DNA of 64,000 bases. Source: DATFRY01 sp963764695. GTDB taxonomy: Bacteria > Myxococcota_A > Polyangia > Haliangiales > Haliangiaceae. The notes beneath the pieces are model-generated. The model was not told the DNA's origin. It made no database searches and worked only from the letters and a program-made list of their open reading frames with translations. The DNA lies in the NCBI GenBank assembly GCA_963764695.1, contig CAVXTW010000003.1:1-64000 (forward strand), read 5' to 3'. The position numbers were made by a program, and so were the translations under genes. Positions 34,231-43,680 of this stretch are shown here, piece by piece; the stretch's first letter is position 1, and each line of letters opens with the position of its first letter.

Positions 34231-36310
34231 CAAGGCCATCCAACTCTCAGCGGTGCTCCTTCTTGGCAATTGCCCGGCCGTCCCACGTGATCGGGAAGCA
34301 GACAGGCGGCTAGATCTCGCTGTAGAGCTGATGGACGCCGACCGAACAGAGGAAGCCCGCGCTCCCCTGACCGAGGCACTGGCGCGGCATCTGGCCATCG
34401 AGGACCACGCCGCCGTCTCGAAAGGCGCGGCCTTGCTCTCGCGGGTGCACCAGAAGGCCAATGAGTTCCCGGACGCGCTACGGCTTGCCGAGATGGCCCG
34501 CGCGGAGGCCGTCCTGTCGGGCGACGGCCAGACAATGACGACCGCTCTCATCGCGCTCGGCGACACCCTTGAGCGGGTCGGCGATCACCCGCTCGCGTTC
34601 GAGGTCTACACCGAGGCAATGCGGTACGTTCAGCAAAGCGACAAGAAGAACCGCGCCTGGCTGGCGATCAACAGCTCGCTGGCCCTGATGGACCTGGAGC
34701 GCAGCAGGGACGCGCACGAGAAGCTGGAGGAGGGGAGAGACCTGGCGCGCGAGGCTGCCGAGCACCGCATGGTCGTCAGCGCCTGCATGAACCTCGCAAC
34801 CATCGCGCTGACCGAGGACCGACTCGAGGACGCCGCGCGCCACCTGCGCTGCGCGCACGCCGCCCAGCGTCTGCGCGATCCGAGACGGGTCTCGCCGGGA
34901 GCGATGATCAACGAGTGCGTGCTCGCGCGCCGGCGCGGCGACCTGGCCGCGGCGACAGCCGCGCTCGACCGCATCCAGGGTCCTTTCTCCGAGGACACCC
35001 GATGGGCGATCGAGTACGAGCGCGGGCTGATCGCGGAGGCGAGCGGCGCGTTCCAGCTGGCCGAGTTCCGGTTCGCCGAGGCGGTCGACATCATCGAGGA
35101 GCTGCGTTCGAACTTCGCACCAGAAGACGCCAAGGCGCCGTTTCTGGAAGCACGCTGGGATCCCTACGAGAGTCAATTCGCGCTGCGGTTGCGGCGTGGA
35201 GATGCGCACCGGGCTTTCGCCACGCTAGCCCAGGCGCAGGGGCGGATGTTCCTGGATGCACTTGCGGTCTCGCTCGCAGAGACCGCGAGCGCGCAGTCGT
35301 CCCGCATCGACGGTGCGATCGATCGCATCACTCGCCTCAAGCAGGCGATGCCGGTGTTGGCCGACTCTGGAATCGGACCGACGCGGACGCCGGAGAAGAC
35401 TCTCGCCGACGTGCGCGGGAGGCACATCCTCGCGTACTTCCAGGCCGGCGGGCATCTGCATCTGCTCACGGTGGTGGACGGTGAGCCGCGGGTCACGGGC
35501 GTCGTTGTCGATCTCGATCGGCTCGATCGCCTTATCGACGACTTCCGCGCTCGCCCCGAGGACCCGACAGTCGCCGAGGAGCTGGGGCGCGCCCTGCTGC
35601 CGCCTGAGTCGCTCCCCGCGCCGCCGGCGCGTATCCACATCGTTCCTGTCGGTAAGCTCTTGCGCGTCTCATTCGCCGCTCTGCGCGTGTCTGGCGAGCG
35701 CCTGCTCGATGGCTACGAGATCGTCTACGCGCCGAGTGTGACCGGTCTGGCCGCGATGGCGACGGCGCGCGACTCTACGGTGGGCTCTGGTCTGGTCGTG
35801 GCCGACACGCGCAGCAACCTCGACCACGCCACGCTGGAGTCTGGTCTCGTGGTCGAGCAGACCGGAGCGACGCGGCGGGTAGGTCGCAACGCCACGAGAT
35901 TCGCGCTGCGCTCGGCCGCCTCGCTACCCCTGCTTCACGTCATCTCTCATTCCGGCCTCGGTGTGCGTGGCGGATACCTCGTTCTTGCCGACGGTCAGGT
36001 CACTGCCGCGGACATCCTGGAGTGGCGCGTCAGCCCGCGTCTGGTGGTGCTACCCACCTGTGCGTCGGCCGTCACAGTACGAGGCGAGATGTGGGACTCG
36101 CTGGCGGCGGCGTTTCTGGCAGCCGGCAGCCGCCACGTCGTGGCTACCGTAGCCAGCGTGGAGGACCAAGTGGCGGCGGACTTTACGCGGCACTTCTACG
36201 GCAAGAACGGGTTGCGAGACCCGGTCGGCGGCGTCACGCGCGCGCTACGGGACATGGCGAAGCGCTACCCGGTAGCCGACTGGTCAGCTTTCGTCGTCGC
36301 CGGTCTGTAA
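34220..36310 (+). CDS. CHAT-TPR caspase-like lipoprotein, module B second copy
   Basis: 696 residues. The N-terminus ends in LLLGNC, a likely lipobox with N at -1, so the protein is probably a lipoprotein. TPR-like helices fill residues 25-345 (ALRLAEMARAEAVLSG, AFEVYTEAMRYV, AEFRFAEAVDIIEEL). The CHAT domain is full length, with RIHIVPVGKLLRVSFAALRVSG, YAPSVTGLAAM, His577 (HVISHSG) and Cys614 (LPTCASA). It is closer to the module A protein in length and layout than its neighbour at 32241. It overlaps the chimeric micro-ORF and is followed by the small lipoprotein gene. Confidence 0.93.
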   Translation: MSVSKAIQLSAVLLLGNCPAVPRDREADRRLDLAVELMDADRTEEARAPLTEALARHLAIEDHAAVSKGAALLSRVHQKANEFPDALRLAEMARAEAVLSGDGQTMTTALIALGDTLERVGDHPLAFEVYTEAMRYVQQSDKKNRAWLAINSSLALMDLERSRDAHEKLEEGRDLAREAAEHRMVVSACMNLATIALTEDRLEDAARHLRCAHAAQRLRDPRRVSPGAMINECVLARRRGDLAAATAALDRIQGPFSEDTRWAIEYERGLIAEASGAFQLAEFRFAEAVDIIEELRSNFAPEDAKAPFLEARWDPYESQFALRLRRGDAHRAFATLAQAQGRMFLDALAVSLAETASAQSSRIDGAIDRITRLKQAMPVLADSGIGPTRTPEKTLADVRGRHILAYFQAGGHLHLLTVVDGEPRVTGVVVDLDRLDRLIDDFRARPEDPTVAEELGRALLPPESLPAPPARIHIVPVGKLLRVSFAALRVSGERLLDGYEIVYAPSVTGLAAMATARDSTVGSGLVVADTRSNLDHATLESGLVVEQTGATRRVGRNATRFALRSAASLPLLHVISHSGLGVRGGYLVLADGQVTAADILEWRVSPRLVVLPTCASAVTVRGEMWDSLAAAFLAAGSRHVVATVASVEDQVAADFTRHFYGKNGLRDPVGGVTRALRDMAKRYPVADWSAFVVAGL

Positions 36311-36352
36311 CACGGCCTCCCCTTCGGGCGCCCACCGATGGAAGGAGGACTC

Positions 36353-36829
36353 ATGAGACGCTTACCCTGGCTGTTTCTGCTCGGTCTCTTTTTCGCCGGG
36401 TGTACGTGCAGCACGGAGCCCAAGGATGGCGATTGTCCGACGAAGCTCCTCGAGTGCTCCAAGGAGCTCGAGGCGCTCAGGAACGTCCAGGCGCTCAAGA
36501 GCGTACAGGTGGTGGATGTGACCAATGGGCCCGTGCCGATTCAGGCAGGATTCACGGGCGACCGAATCGTGAATGTGAACGGTCCCTCGACCGTGCACGT
36601 GCTGCAGGACGGCTTCGTGGTCTTCGCCGCTCATTGGCGTCACCCCGGCCCGGGATCCATTACCGTCCCGCTCGAGGCGGTCGCGGACACAGGGCGTCCA
36701 CTGATCATCGACAAGTGGCCCGGCCCTCTCGACCAGCACGCCGTGTGGGACTGGGGTGTCGCCCCGAATTGCGTCGATTGCGTGAAATCCGCCCTGCACA
36801 AGTGCTGCTTCGTCAAGTCGCAGAAATGA
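36353..36829 (+). CDS. Small cysteine-rich lipoprotein, CHAT partner family
   Basis: 158 residues from the ATG at 36353, chosen because GGAAGGAGG precedes it; an ATG 15 bases upstream would add five residues. The signal ends in LFFAGC, a good lipobox. Next comes a short charged coiled region with CPTKLLECSKELEAL. The core (about residues 55-110) matches the module A protein at 20489, including HVLQDGFVVFAAHW and SITVPLEAVA. The C-terminus has CVDC and CC (residues about 145-153). It likely sits at the same membrane face as the CHAT protein encoded directly upstream and may be its partner, substrate or inhibitor; that role is inferred from context. Confidence 0.85.
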   Translation: MRRLPWLFLLGLFFAGCTCSTEPKDGDCPTKLLECSKELEALRNVQALKSVQVVDVTNGPVPIQAGFTGDRIVNVNGPSTVHVLQDGFVVFAAHWRHPGPGSITVPLEAVADTGRPLIIDKWPGPLDQHAVWDWGVAPNCVDCVKSALHKCCFVKSQK

Positions 36830-37697
36830 TCAGGTTGACCTCATCGTCTCGAGGATGAGGTCTCGCATGGTCGCGGCGCCTCGGCTGGTGAAGCCGGGGC
36901 GCCCGACCAGGTGGTAGGCGATCGCCGGCGCGCTCTCGAGCGGGATCGATTTCATGCCGCGGGGAGGCGGGCAGAAGTCGTTGACCACCGCGATGCCGAC
37001 GCCGTAGCGGACGAACTGGAGCATGAGCTCCCAGCCGGTGGCCTCGACGGCGACGGTCCACGCAACGGCGGCTGACTCGAGGAGCTGGGTGAGCATGACG
37101 CGGTGCGGGCTGCCGGCCGGAGCGACCACCAGCTGCTCGCCCGCGAGATCCGCGGGTCGCACGGAGCGTCGGCGGGCCAGGCGGTGGGACGATCGGGAGG
37201 ATGACGCTCTGTCCGACGGAGCGGAGCTTCTCGCACGTCAGGTCGGCAGGCAGGCCATCGCTCGGCAGGGCCGCGACGCACAGGTGGGCGCGGGCCTCGC
37301 GTACCGACTCGATCGCCTGCGGGCCGCTCATCGAGAGCAGACGCAGCGGCCAGGTGCGCTTGGGGAAGCGGCGGATGGCGGGGCCGAGCAGGTAGAGAAA
37401 TGCGCCCTGACCCGACGCGAGCACGACAGGGCCGGACTGGGCCTGGCCGCGCAGCTCCTCGAGCACCGAGCGGCCGCGCTCCTGGACCTCGCGGCCGAAC
37501 GCGGCCAGGTGGCGCCCCTCCGGCGTGAGCGACAGGGTCTTGCCGTCGCGGCGGTAGAGCGGCCGACCCACCGACTCGGCCAGCTTCTTTACCTGCACGT
37601 GCAGCGCCGGCTGGGAGATGTGGAGGCGCGCGGCGGCGCGTGTGAAGTTGAGGTGCTCGGCGAACACCACGAAGGCGAACAGCCACTCGTAAGTCAT
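36830..37697 (-). pseudogene. LysR-family regulator with a frameshift
   Basis: The start at 37697 gives an intact LysR helix-turn-helix (FAEHLNFTRAAARLHISQPALHVQVKKLAESVGRPLYRR, residues about 12-48) and a normal effector domain up to QSVILPI. There the frame ends in nonsense, while the next frame carries HRLARRRSVRPADLAGEQLVV and the rest of the domain (VRYGVGIAVVNDFCPP) to a stop at 36830. One extra base near 37180-37195 explains this. Without it, length would be about 288 residues, normal for the family. No obvious target gene is adjacent; the neighbouring HD-Nudix gene is divergent. Real decay and sequencing error cannot be told apart here. Confidence 0.85.
36837..36862 (+). terminator. 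Hairpin after the lipoprotein gene (weak terminator candidate)
   Basis: GACCTCATC (36837-36845) and GATGAGGTC (36854-36862) are exact complements with an eight-base loop. There is no T-run, and the hairpin lies inside the 3' end of the opposing LysR gene, so it may be coincidental. Confidence 0.25.
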
Positions 37698-37792
37698 CCC
37701 TCGATGACTATAGTCTCGCGTTATGGTTGTCTCAATGTTACTAGTTCCCGAACAGCTCCTTCGCGCGTAGCTTGCGGGACAGGAGAACCGCG

Positions 37793-38762
37793 ATGGACGA
37801 CATCAGAAACAACCCGCGCTTCGCCGAGCGCTACGCGCAGCTCGCGAGCGTGCGGCTCAACCCTCGCCGCCACACCGCCGCCGACGGCCTCGATCACTCC
37901 GAGGCGGTCGCGGCCCGGGCGGCCGCGCTGGCCCGCGCCAACGGCTGCAGCCCGGCCGAGGCAGCGATGCTCGAGAACCTCGGCCGCGCTCACGACATCG
38001 GCAAGGTGACCGGCACCGCCCAGCCGGCCCGCTCGCTCGATGTCCTGCGCGACTGCGGCGTCGACGACCCTGGCTTTCTCGCCCTGGTCCAGTGGCACGA
38101 CACCAACCTGCCCTGGTACCTGTCGCACCAGCGCGGGCAGCCGCCGTCCGACAAGGCGTGGCGCAAGCTCTCGTCGCAGGTCCCGCTGCGCCTCCTGTGC
38201 CTGTTCATGGTGGCGGACCGCGTGGACGCCCCGCCCGGGCTGGCGGCGAAACGCACCGCTGGCGTGGTTCCTGGCCGAGGCGCGCGCGCGCGATCTCATC
38301 CCCGAGCTCACGCTCGACCTGCCGGACCATCCGAGCGAGATCAGCGCCGGCGGCGCGGTGGTGCGCGAGCGCGACGGTGCGGCCGAGCTGCTGCTCATCC
38401 GCGCCCGCCCGGGTGGCTACGAGCTGCCCAAGGGACACATCGAGTGGGACGAGCTGCCGGAGGAGGCGGCGGCGCGCGAGGTGCGCGAGGAGGCCGGCGT
38501 CGAGTCGGAGCTGCACGTCGGGCGCGAGCTCGGCAGCCTCGACTACATGGTCGGCGCGGAGGCCGAGCGTCGCCTCAAGCGCGTGCGCTACTTCGCCATG
38601 ACCGGGGCGTCGCCACTCCAGCTCGGGCCGCTGCCGCCCTCCACCGGCGAGCGGCGCTGGGCGAGCCTCGACGAGGTGCGCGACATCGAGCTGGTCAGCG
38701 AGGCGCTTCGCCCGCTCCTGGTGTCCGCGCTCGACGGCGATCGCACACCGGGCCAATCCTGA
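37793..38762 (+). pseudogene. HD-domain/Nudix fusion protein, frameshifted between domains
   Basis: The ATG at 37793 follows CAGGAGA. The first frame encodes an HD phosphohydrolase domain with His35 and the HD pair His67-Asp68 (RAHDIGK), reaching VADRVDAPPG. Near 38231-38240 one extra base (probably in the C-run CCCC/CCC) shifts the frame; without it the sequence continues WRRNAPLAWFLAEARARDLIPEL and a Nudix domain with a perfect box, GHIEWDELPEEAAAREVREEAGV (G-x5-E-x7-REUxEExGU). Nudix relatives hydrolyse diadenosine polyphosphates. Fusing HD and Nudix suggests nucleotide-messenger turnover, but the substrate is unknown. As sequenced, only the HD half would be made from this start. Confidence 0.85.
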
Positions 38763-38783
38763 GCACGTCGACGCCGCCCGCGA

Positions 38784-39338
38784 TCAGGGCAGCTCCGGCA
38801 GCTCGATGTACTCGGGCGGCACTCGCTCGGTGAGCCACACGCCGTTGGCCGACAGAAAGAAGACGTGCCCGTCGCCGTGCATGCGGCCGGCCGCCACGCG
38901 AAGCACCACCGGTCTGCCGCGGCGCGCGCCGACCGTGCGCGCGGTGGCGGCGTCGGGTGACAGGTGGACGTGGTGCCGTGCCATGCGCTCGAGCCCCGCG
39001 GCGCGGATCGCCGGCAGGCTGGCCGCGACCGTGCCGTGGAACAGCCACTCGGGCGGAGTGGCCGCCTCGTAGCCGAGGTCGACGTCGATCGAGTGGCCCT
39101 GGCTGGCGCGCACCCGCCGGCCGTCCTCGCTGATCGCGAAGCGGCGCTTGGGGCTGGTCGCCACGATGGCCTCGAGAACGTCGCGCGACAGCGGCCTGCC
39201 GTGCGCGCGGCACCGCTCGAGCAGCTCGTCGATGTCCGCCCAGCCGCTGCGATCGAGCGCGACGCCGATGGCGCCCGGATCGTGGCGCAGGACGAAGCTG
39301 AGGAACTTGCTCAGCCGGGTGAGCGCGCTGGAGTCCAT
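38784..39338 (-). CDS. kptA: RNA 2'-phosphotransferase (Tpt1/KptA family)
   Basis: 184 residues, the standard length. Family signatures are all present: N-terminal LSKFLSFVLRHDP and GWADIDELL, then RFAISEDGRRVRASQGHS, LFHGT, HHVHLS and VFFLSANGVWLTERVPPEYI. The catalytic Arg-His-His-Arg set of Tpt1 enzymes maps to these motifs. Tpt1 removes 2'-phosphate from RNA using NAD+, yielding ADP-ribose 1'',2''-cyclic phosphate; bacterial roles are unclear because most bacteria lack tRNA splicing. No RNA ligase is nearby. It ends 22 bases from the convergent HD-Nudix gene, whose Nudix half might process nucleotides; this link is only suggestive. Confidence 0.93.
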   Translation of the reverse strand: MDSSALTRLSKFLSFVLRHDPGAIGVALDRSGWADIDELLERCRAHGRPLSRDVLEAIVATSPKRRFAISEDGRRVRASQGHSIDVDLGYEAATPPEWLFHGTVAASLPAIRAAGLERMARHHVHLSPDAATARTVGARRGRPVVLRVAAGRMHGDGHVFFLSANGVWLTERVPPEYIELPELP

Positions 39339-39391
39339 GCCGGTCCGCGGGCCCGAGGCCGCGAACGCCAGCCTACCAGCACGCCGCCGGA

Positions 39392-39484
39392 TCAGGAGCC
39401 GATGGCGAGCGCGAGAGCGGACAGCCCGTACAGGGCCACGAGGACGGCGATGTGCTTGAAGGTTCGCGAGCGGAGAAGTGTCAT
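39392..39484 (-). CDS. Possible 30-residue membrane peptide
   Basis: An ORF of 30 residues reading MTLLRSRTFKHIAVLVALYG and then LSALALAIGS: a basic start and one hydrophobic helix. It lies between the histidine kinase and kptA, on the same strand as both. No strong ribosome binding site is visible. Such small membrane peptides are easily missed, but length alone cannot prove coding. Confidence 0.35.
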   Translation of the reverse strand: MTLLRSRTFKHIAVLVALYGLSALALAIGS

Positions 39485-39512
39485 GGGCCTCTGCATCGCC
39501 TATCAGGCCCGG

Positions 39513-40298
39513 CTACGCGCGGCCAGTTTTCGGCAGATGCAGCTCCGAGAGACCGGGCGCGATGGCCAGGCGGCCGCCGTGCGCCTCGGCCACGGCACGC
39601 ACCAGCCACAGGCCGAGCGCCGGGCTGGCCGGGGGCAGCGCGGCCAGCAGCCCGTCGAAGGTATCGAAGACCAGCGCGCGCTCGTTGTCGGGCAGCCCGG
39701 GCCCGCGGTAGCGCACCGAGACGCGCACGCCGAGCCCGTTGCTCCCCCGCGCCGGCTCGCCCGCACCCGGATCGATCGCATGGCTCTCGTCCTCGCTGGC
39801 GAGCTCGAGGTGGATCGGCTGCCCCGCGCCGCTCTTCATCGCCGTGAGCAGAAGAACGCCGATCGAGTGCTCCAGGCGCGCCGCATCCCAGCCGCCCTTG
39901 ATCGCGCCCGGCGCGTCGAGGTTCACCTGGCAGCCCGAGCGTCGCAGCTCGACCGCGACCCGATCCAGGGCGCGGCGCGCGACGAGAACCAGGTCATCGG
40001 AGCCGACGTGAAGCTTGAGGCGGCCGCCGACCGCGCGCCCGACGTCCACGACCTCCTCGACCAGCCACGCCAGACGCTGCACCGAGTGACGCACGCGATC
40101 GGCGCGCTCCTCGAGAGCATGGGCCGGCCCACCCTGGCGCACCGTCATGGCCAGCGAGTTGACCTGCAGCTGCATCGCCGTGAGCGGCGACCGAAGCTCG
40201 TGCCCGACGAGGCGCAGAAACTCGTCGCGCAGACGCAGCGTCTCCTCGGCCGCACGAAGTGCGCGCTCCAGCTCAGCTCGGCTCCTCTCGTCGCTCAC
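39513..40298 (-). CDS. Soluble histidine kinase-like protein with degenerate ATP-binding motifs
   Basis: 261 residues from a GTG. The dimerisation/phosphoacceptor region is intact with His33 in LVGHELRSPLTAM. The ATPase domain is degraded: in the N-box position the sequence is LEHSIGVLLLTAMKSGAG, without the expected Asn residues, and the G1 box DxGxGI reads YRGPGLP, with Tyr in place of Asp. The G2 region is normal (ALGLWLVRAVAEAHGG). No sensor domain or membrane helix is seen. The gene is divergent from the NtrC-type regulator at 40428, its likely partner. Loss of the Asn and Asp suggests weak or absent kinase activity; it may act as a phosphatase or scaffold. Confidence 0.85.
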   Translation of the reverse strand: MSDERSRAELERALRAAEETLRLRDEFLRLVGHELRSPLTAMQLQVNSLAMTVRQGGPAHALEERADRVRHSVQRLAWLVEEVVDVGRAVGGRLKLHVGSDDLVLVARRALDRVAVELRRSGCQVNLDAPGAIKGGWDAARLEHSIGVLLLTAMKSGAGQPIHLELASEDESHAIDPGAGEPARGSNGLGVRVSVRYRGPGLPDNERALVFDTFDGLLAALPPASPALGLWLVRAVAEAHGGRLAIAPGLSELHLPKTGRA

Positions 40299-40427
40299 GC
40301 GCCGCCTCGTGTCTCGTCATCTTGTCGCGTTACGCGCCGCGTCACGAGCGCTTCCTCATGAAATGTTGGCCACGGTACCCCTGAGCAGACGATTGTGATC
40401 CCGTTGATATCGTCTTAGTCTGGCATT

Positions 40428-41885
<1,458 letters not shown>

Positions 41886-42030
41886 TAGCCTCTGAACGGC
41901 GGCCAGGACCGAGCCGGCGCTGCTTGCGCTCGCTTCAGTGTTTCCCCTCGACGCCGTGTGATCCGCCTCGCGTGGCGCTCTGGTAACGCTTCGCGGCGCG
42001 ATCTACCTGGAAGGTGGCAAAAAGCCATTC

Positions 42031-42045
42031 TGGCACCAGGCTTGT
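42031..42045 (+). promoter_or_regulatory. Sigma54-like promoter upstream of the CBS gene
   Basis: TGGCAC (42031-42036), five bases, then TTGT (42042-42045) matches the -24/-12 consensus TGGCAC-N5-TTGC except for the last base. It would start transcription near 42057, only about four bases before the annotated ATG, so either the RNA is nearly leaderless or translation starts further in. An NtrC-type activator is encoded just upstream. Confidence 0.5.
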
Positions 42046-42060
42046 ACTAAAGACGCCTTC

Positions 42061-42747
42061 ATGAGGGTCAGGCCCTACCCCCCTCAACGGGAAGATGCTG
42101 TCTCTTCTGTCTGGCACGACCCGGCGATCGACGAGCTGATCGACGTGGGCGATGGCCTGGACACGCAGCCGGCAGCGGGGACCGGCACGCACGATCATCC
42201 TCTTGTCGAGGCCAGGCGCGAAGGGAGCGCCGACGACTCATGTGTCGCTCGCGGCGGCGCCTTCGGCGACCGCTTCGCCGCCGGCACCGGGCAGTTCAAC
42301 GTGCCCCGCTCGCGGCTCACCTCTCCGAGGGGCACCTCGGAGGATCCCATCTCCGGCATCATGACGCGCAAGGTCGTCTGCGCGCGCCCGGAGATGGATG
42401 CGAGCCTGTTGCGCGCGCGCCTGCTCGAGCACGGCGTGAGCGGTGCGCCCGTGGTGGACGACTGGGGCCGCGTGCTCGGTGTGGCCTCCAAGACCGATCT
42501 GATCGAGCACGAGGTGACGAGCGAGCGCGGTCAAAAGACCGTCGGCGACATCATGATGCCCATGGCGTTCACGCTCCCGGCCGAAGCATCGATCGGTCAG
42601 GCCGCTGCGCTGATGGCATACGAGGGCGTTCATCGCGTGGTCGTCGTCAACGCGAAGGGATGCGTGCTCGGAATCGTGTCGACGCTCGACATCGCGAAGT
42701 GGCTCGGCTGGTGCACGCGCCACAGCGTCGTCGACGAAGATCGTTGA
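42061..42747 (+). CDS. CBS-domain protein
   Basis: 228 residues. The C-terminal part (about 98-218) holds two CBS repeats: IMTRKVVCARPEMDASLLRARLLEHGVSGAPVVDDWGRVLGVAS and IMMPMAFTLPAEASIGQAAALMAYEGVHRVVVVNAKGCVLGIVS. Such pairs bind adenine nucleotides and regulate partners. The first ~95 residues are unlike any family I recognise. Given the promoter position, a start inside this region (for example the GTG of GDGLD) is possible. A lone CBS pair near a two-component regulator suggests energy-status sensing; partner unknown. Confidence 0.85.
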   Translation: MRVRPYPPQREDAVSSVWHDPAIDELIDVGDGLDTQPAAGTGTHDHPLVEARREGSADDSCVARGGAFGDRFAAGTGQFNVPRSRLTSPRGTSEDPISGIMTRKVVCARPEMDASLLRARLLEHGVSGAPVVDDWGRVLGVASKTDLIEHEVTSERGQKTVGDIMMPMAFTLPAEASIGQAAALMAYEGVHRVVVVNAKGCVLGIVSTLDIAKWLGWCTRHSVVDEDR

Positions 42748-43094
42748 TCGACATTTCACTGTTGCGCATGCCATTCCGGGAGTTAGAAAGAGATCAAAGG
42801 AGGGCAGACGCATGGAGAGAGGACCGCCGGACCACCGGGGCGCTCTTCGCGTCCGGCGATAGCGCGCAGAGCGCGGTCCACTTCGCGGCGCACTGGAAGG
42901 GTCCCGATTCCGCACCAGGTGTGAAAACCGGGGAGACGCAAGTCTCCAAAGGGGCGGCGGACAAAAGTCGCGGCTCTAGTAGCCGATGGCGCCAGCGCGA
43001 AGACGAGAGAGATCGCCGACAGCAAAAGCGAACAACTGAATAGCGCGGCGGGCAGACCCAGCGTCTGCCCGTCGTGCTTTTCGGGGTCCGCTCT
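42748..43094. other. Intergenic region with candidate small ORFs
   Basis: About 350 bases between the CBS gene and the convergent kinase-like gene. A strong AAAGGAGG (about 42796) precedes an ATG at 42812, but that frame stops after 16 codons. Another frame is open from 42768 to 43043 for 91 residues but has an unconvincing, Arg/Gln/Asp-rich composition. The only clear element is the hairpin at 43049. Confidence 0.4.
43049..43081 (+). terminator. Bidirectional hairpin terminator
   Basis: CGGGCAGAC (43049-43057) and GTCTGCCCG (43063-43071) form a perfect nine-base-pair stem with a five-base loop. TCGTGC and TTTT follow on the plus strand. It sits between the convergent CBS and kinase-like genes, as expected for a terminator serving one or both directions. 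Confidence 0.6.
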
Positions 43095-43680
43095 TCAGTC
43101 CTTCAACGACGGCGCGCGATCGCGTCCGTCGGTGCGGGTCAGCGGGACGCGTCGATCGGCGCTGCGATTGCCCGGCAAGGTCACGACCTCGTCGCGATAG
43201 CCGCGGTGGCGCAAGATGATCGAGATGGTCAACCGCTGCGGCTCGGTCTGATACGTGAACGGCGTCTCGCCCAGGCGGACGCCGTCGCGCTTGCGAATGA
43301 CGGCCGCGCCGCGCGGCAGCGAGTCGATCTGCAAGGTGATGAGCGCGGCCGGGCGCCGCCGGGTCTCCTTGTCCTCGACCGGTTCGGTCGGCGCGCGGTC
43401 CGACGGTGCGTCGGTTGAACTTGTCGGCCGGCTTGTCGTCGGACGGCTTGCCGTCGGCAGACGCGACCTTGTCGGCGGCCAGCTTGTCATCGGCAGACGC
43501 GGCCTTGTCGTCGGCCGGTTTGTCGGACGCTTTGTCATCGGCGGCCGCGACCTTGTCATCGGCAGTCGCGCCCTTGTCGTCGGCCGGCTTGTCATCGGCA
43601 GCAGCGACCACGTCGTCGGCCGGCTTGTCGTCGGCGGCGGACGCGCCCGCGTCGGCGGCGGCGCCGGCGGCCGATCCTGC
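43095..43680 (-). pseudogene. Out-of-frame C-terminus of the kinase-like protein (PEGA-like domain)
   Basis: Beyond the end of the main frame the expected C-terminus appears in other frames. From about 43700 to 43420 one frame encodes an Ala/Asp/Lys linker (ADDKPADDVVAAADDKPADD and similar). From about 43420 to the stop at 43095 a third frame encodes a PEGA-like beta domain: ALITLQIDSLPRGAAVIRKR, GVRLGETPFTYQ and HRGYRDEVVTLPGNRSADRR. Both shifts need one extra base, one near 43671-43710 and one near 43420 (an extra T in GACAAGTTCAACC). Repaired, the protein would be about 1113 residues, with the usual myxobacterial kinase-linker-PEGA layout. Confidence 0.65.

Noticed and set aside
40320..40345. 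GTTACGCG near the histidine kinase start as another ECF promoter of the same regulon
   Set aside because: On the minus strand GCGTAAC is present but no CGTC lies 17 bases downstream.
42812..42862. 16-codon ORF with strong ribosome binding site
   Set aside because: Too short to support a gene; kept only as a remark in the intergenic entry.
42768..43043. 91-codon ORF after the CBS gene
   Set aside because: Composition is Arg/Gln/Asp/Ser-rich without any fold, and the best ribosome site in the region serves a different frame that stops after 16 codons.
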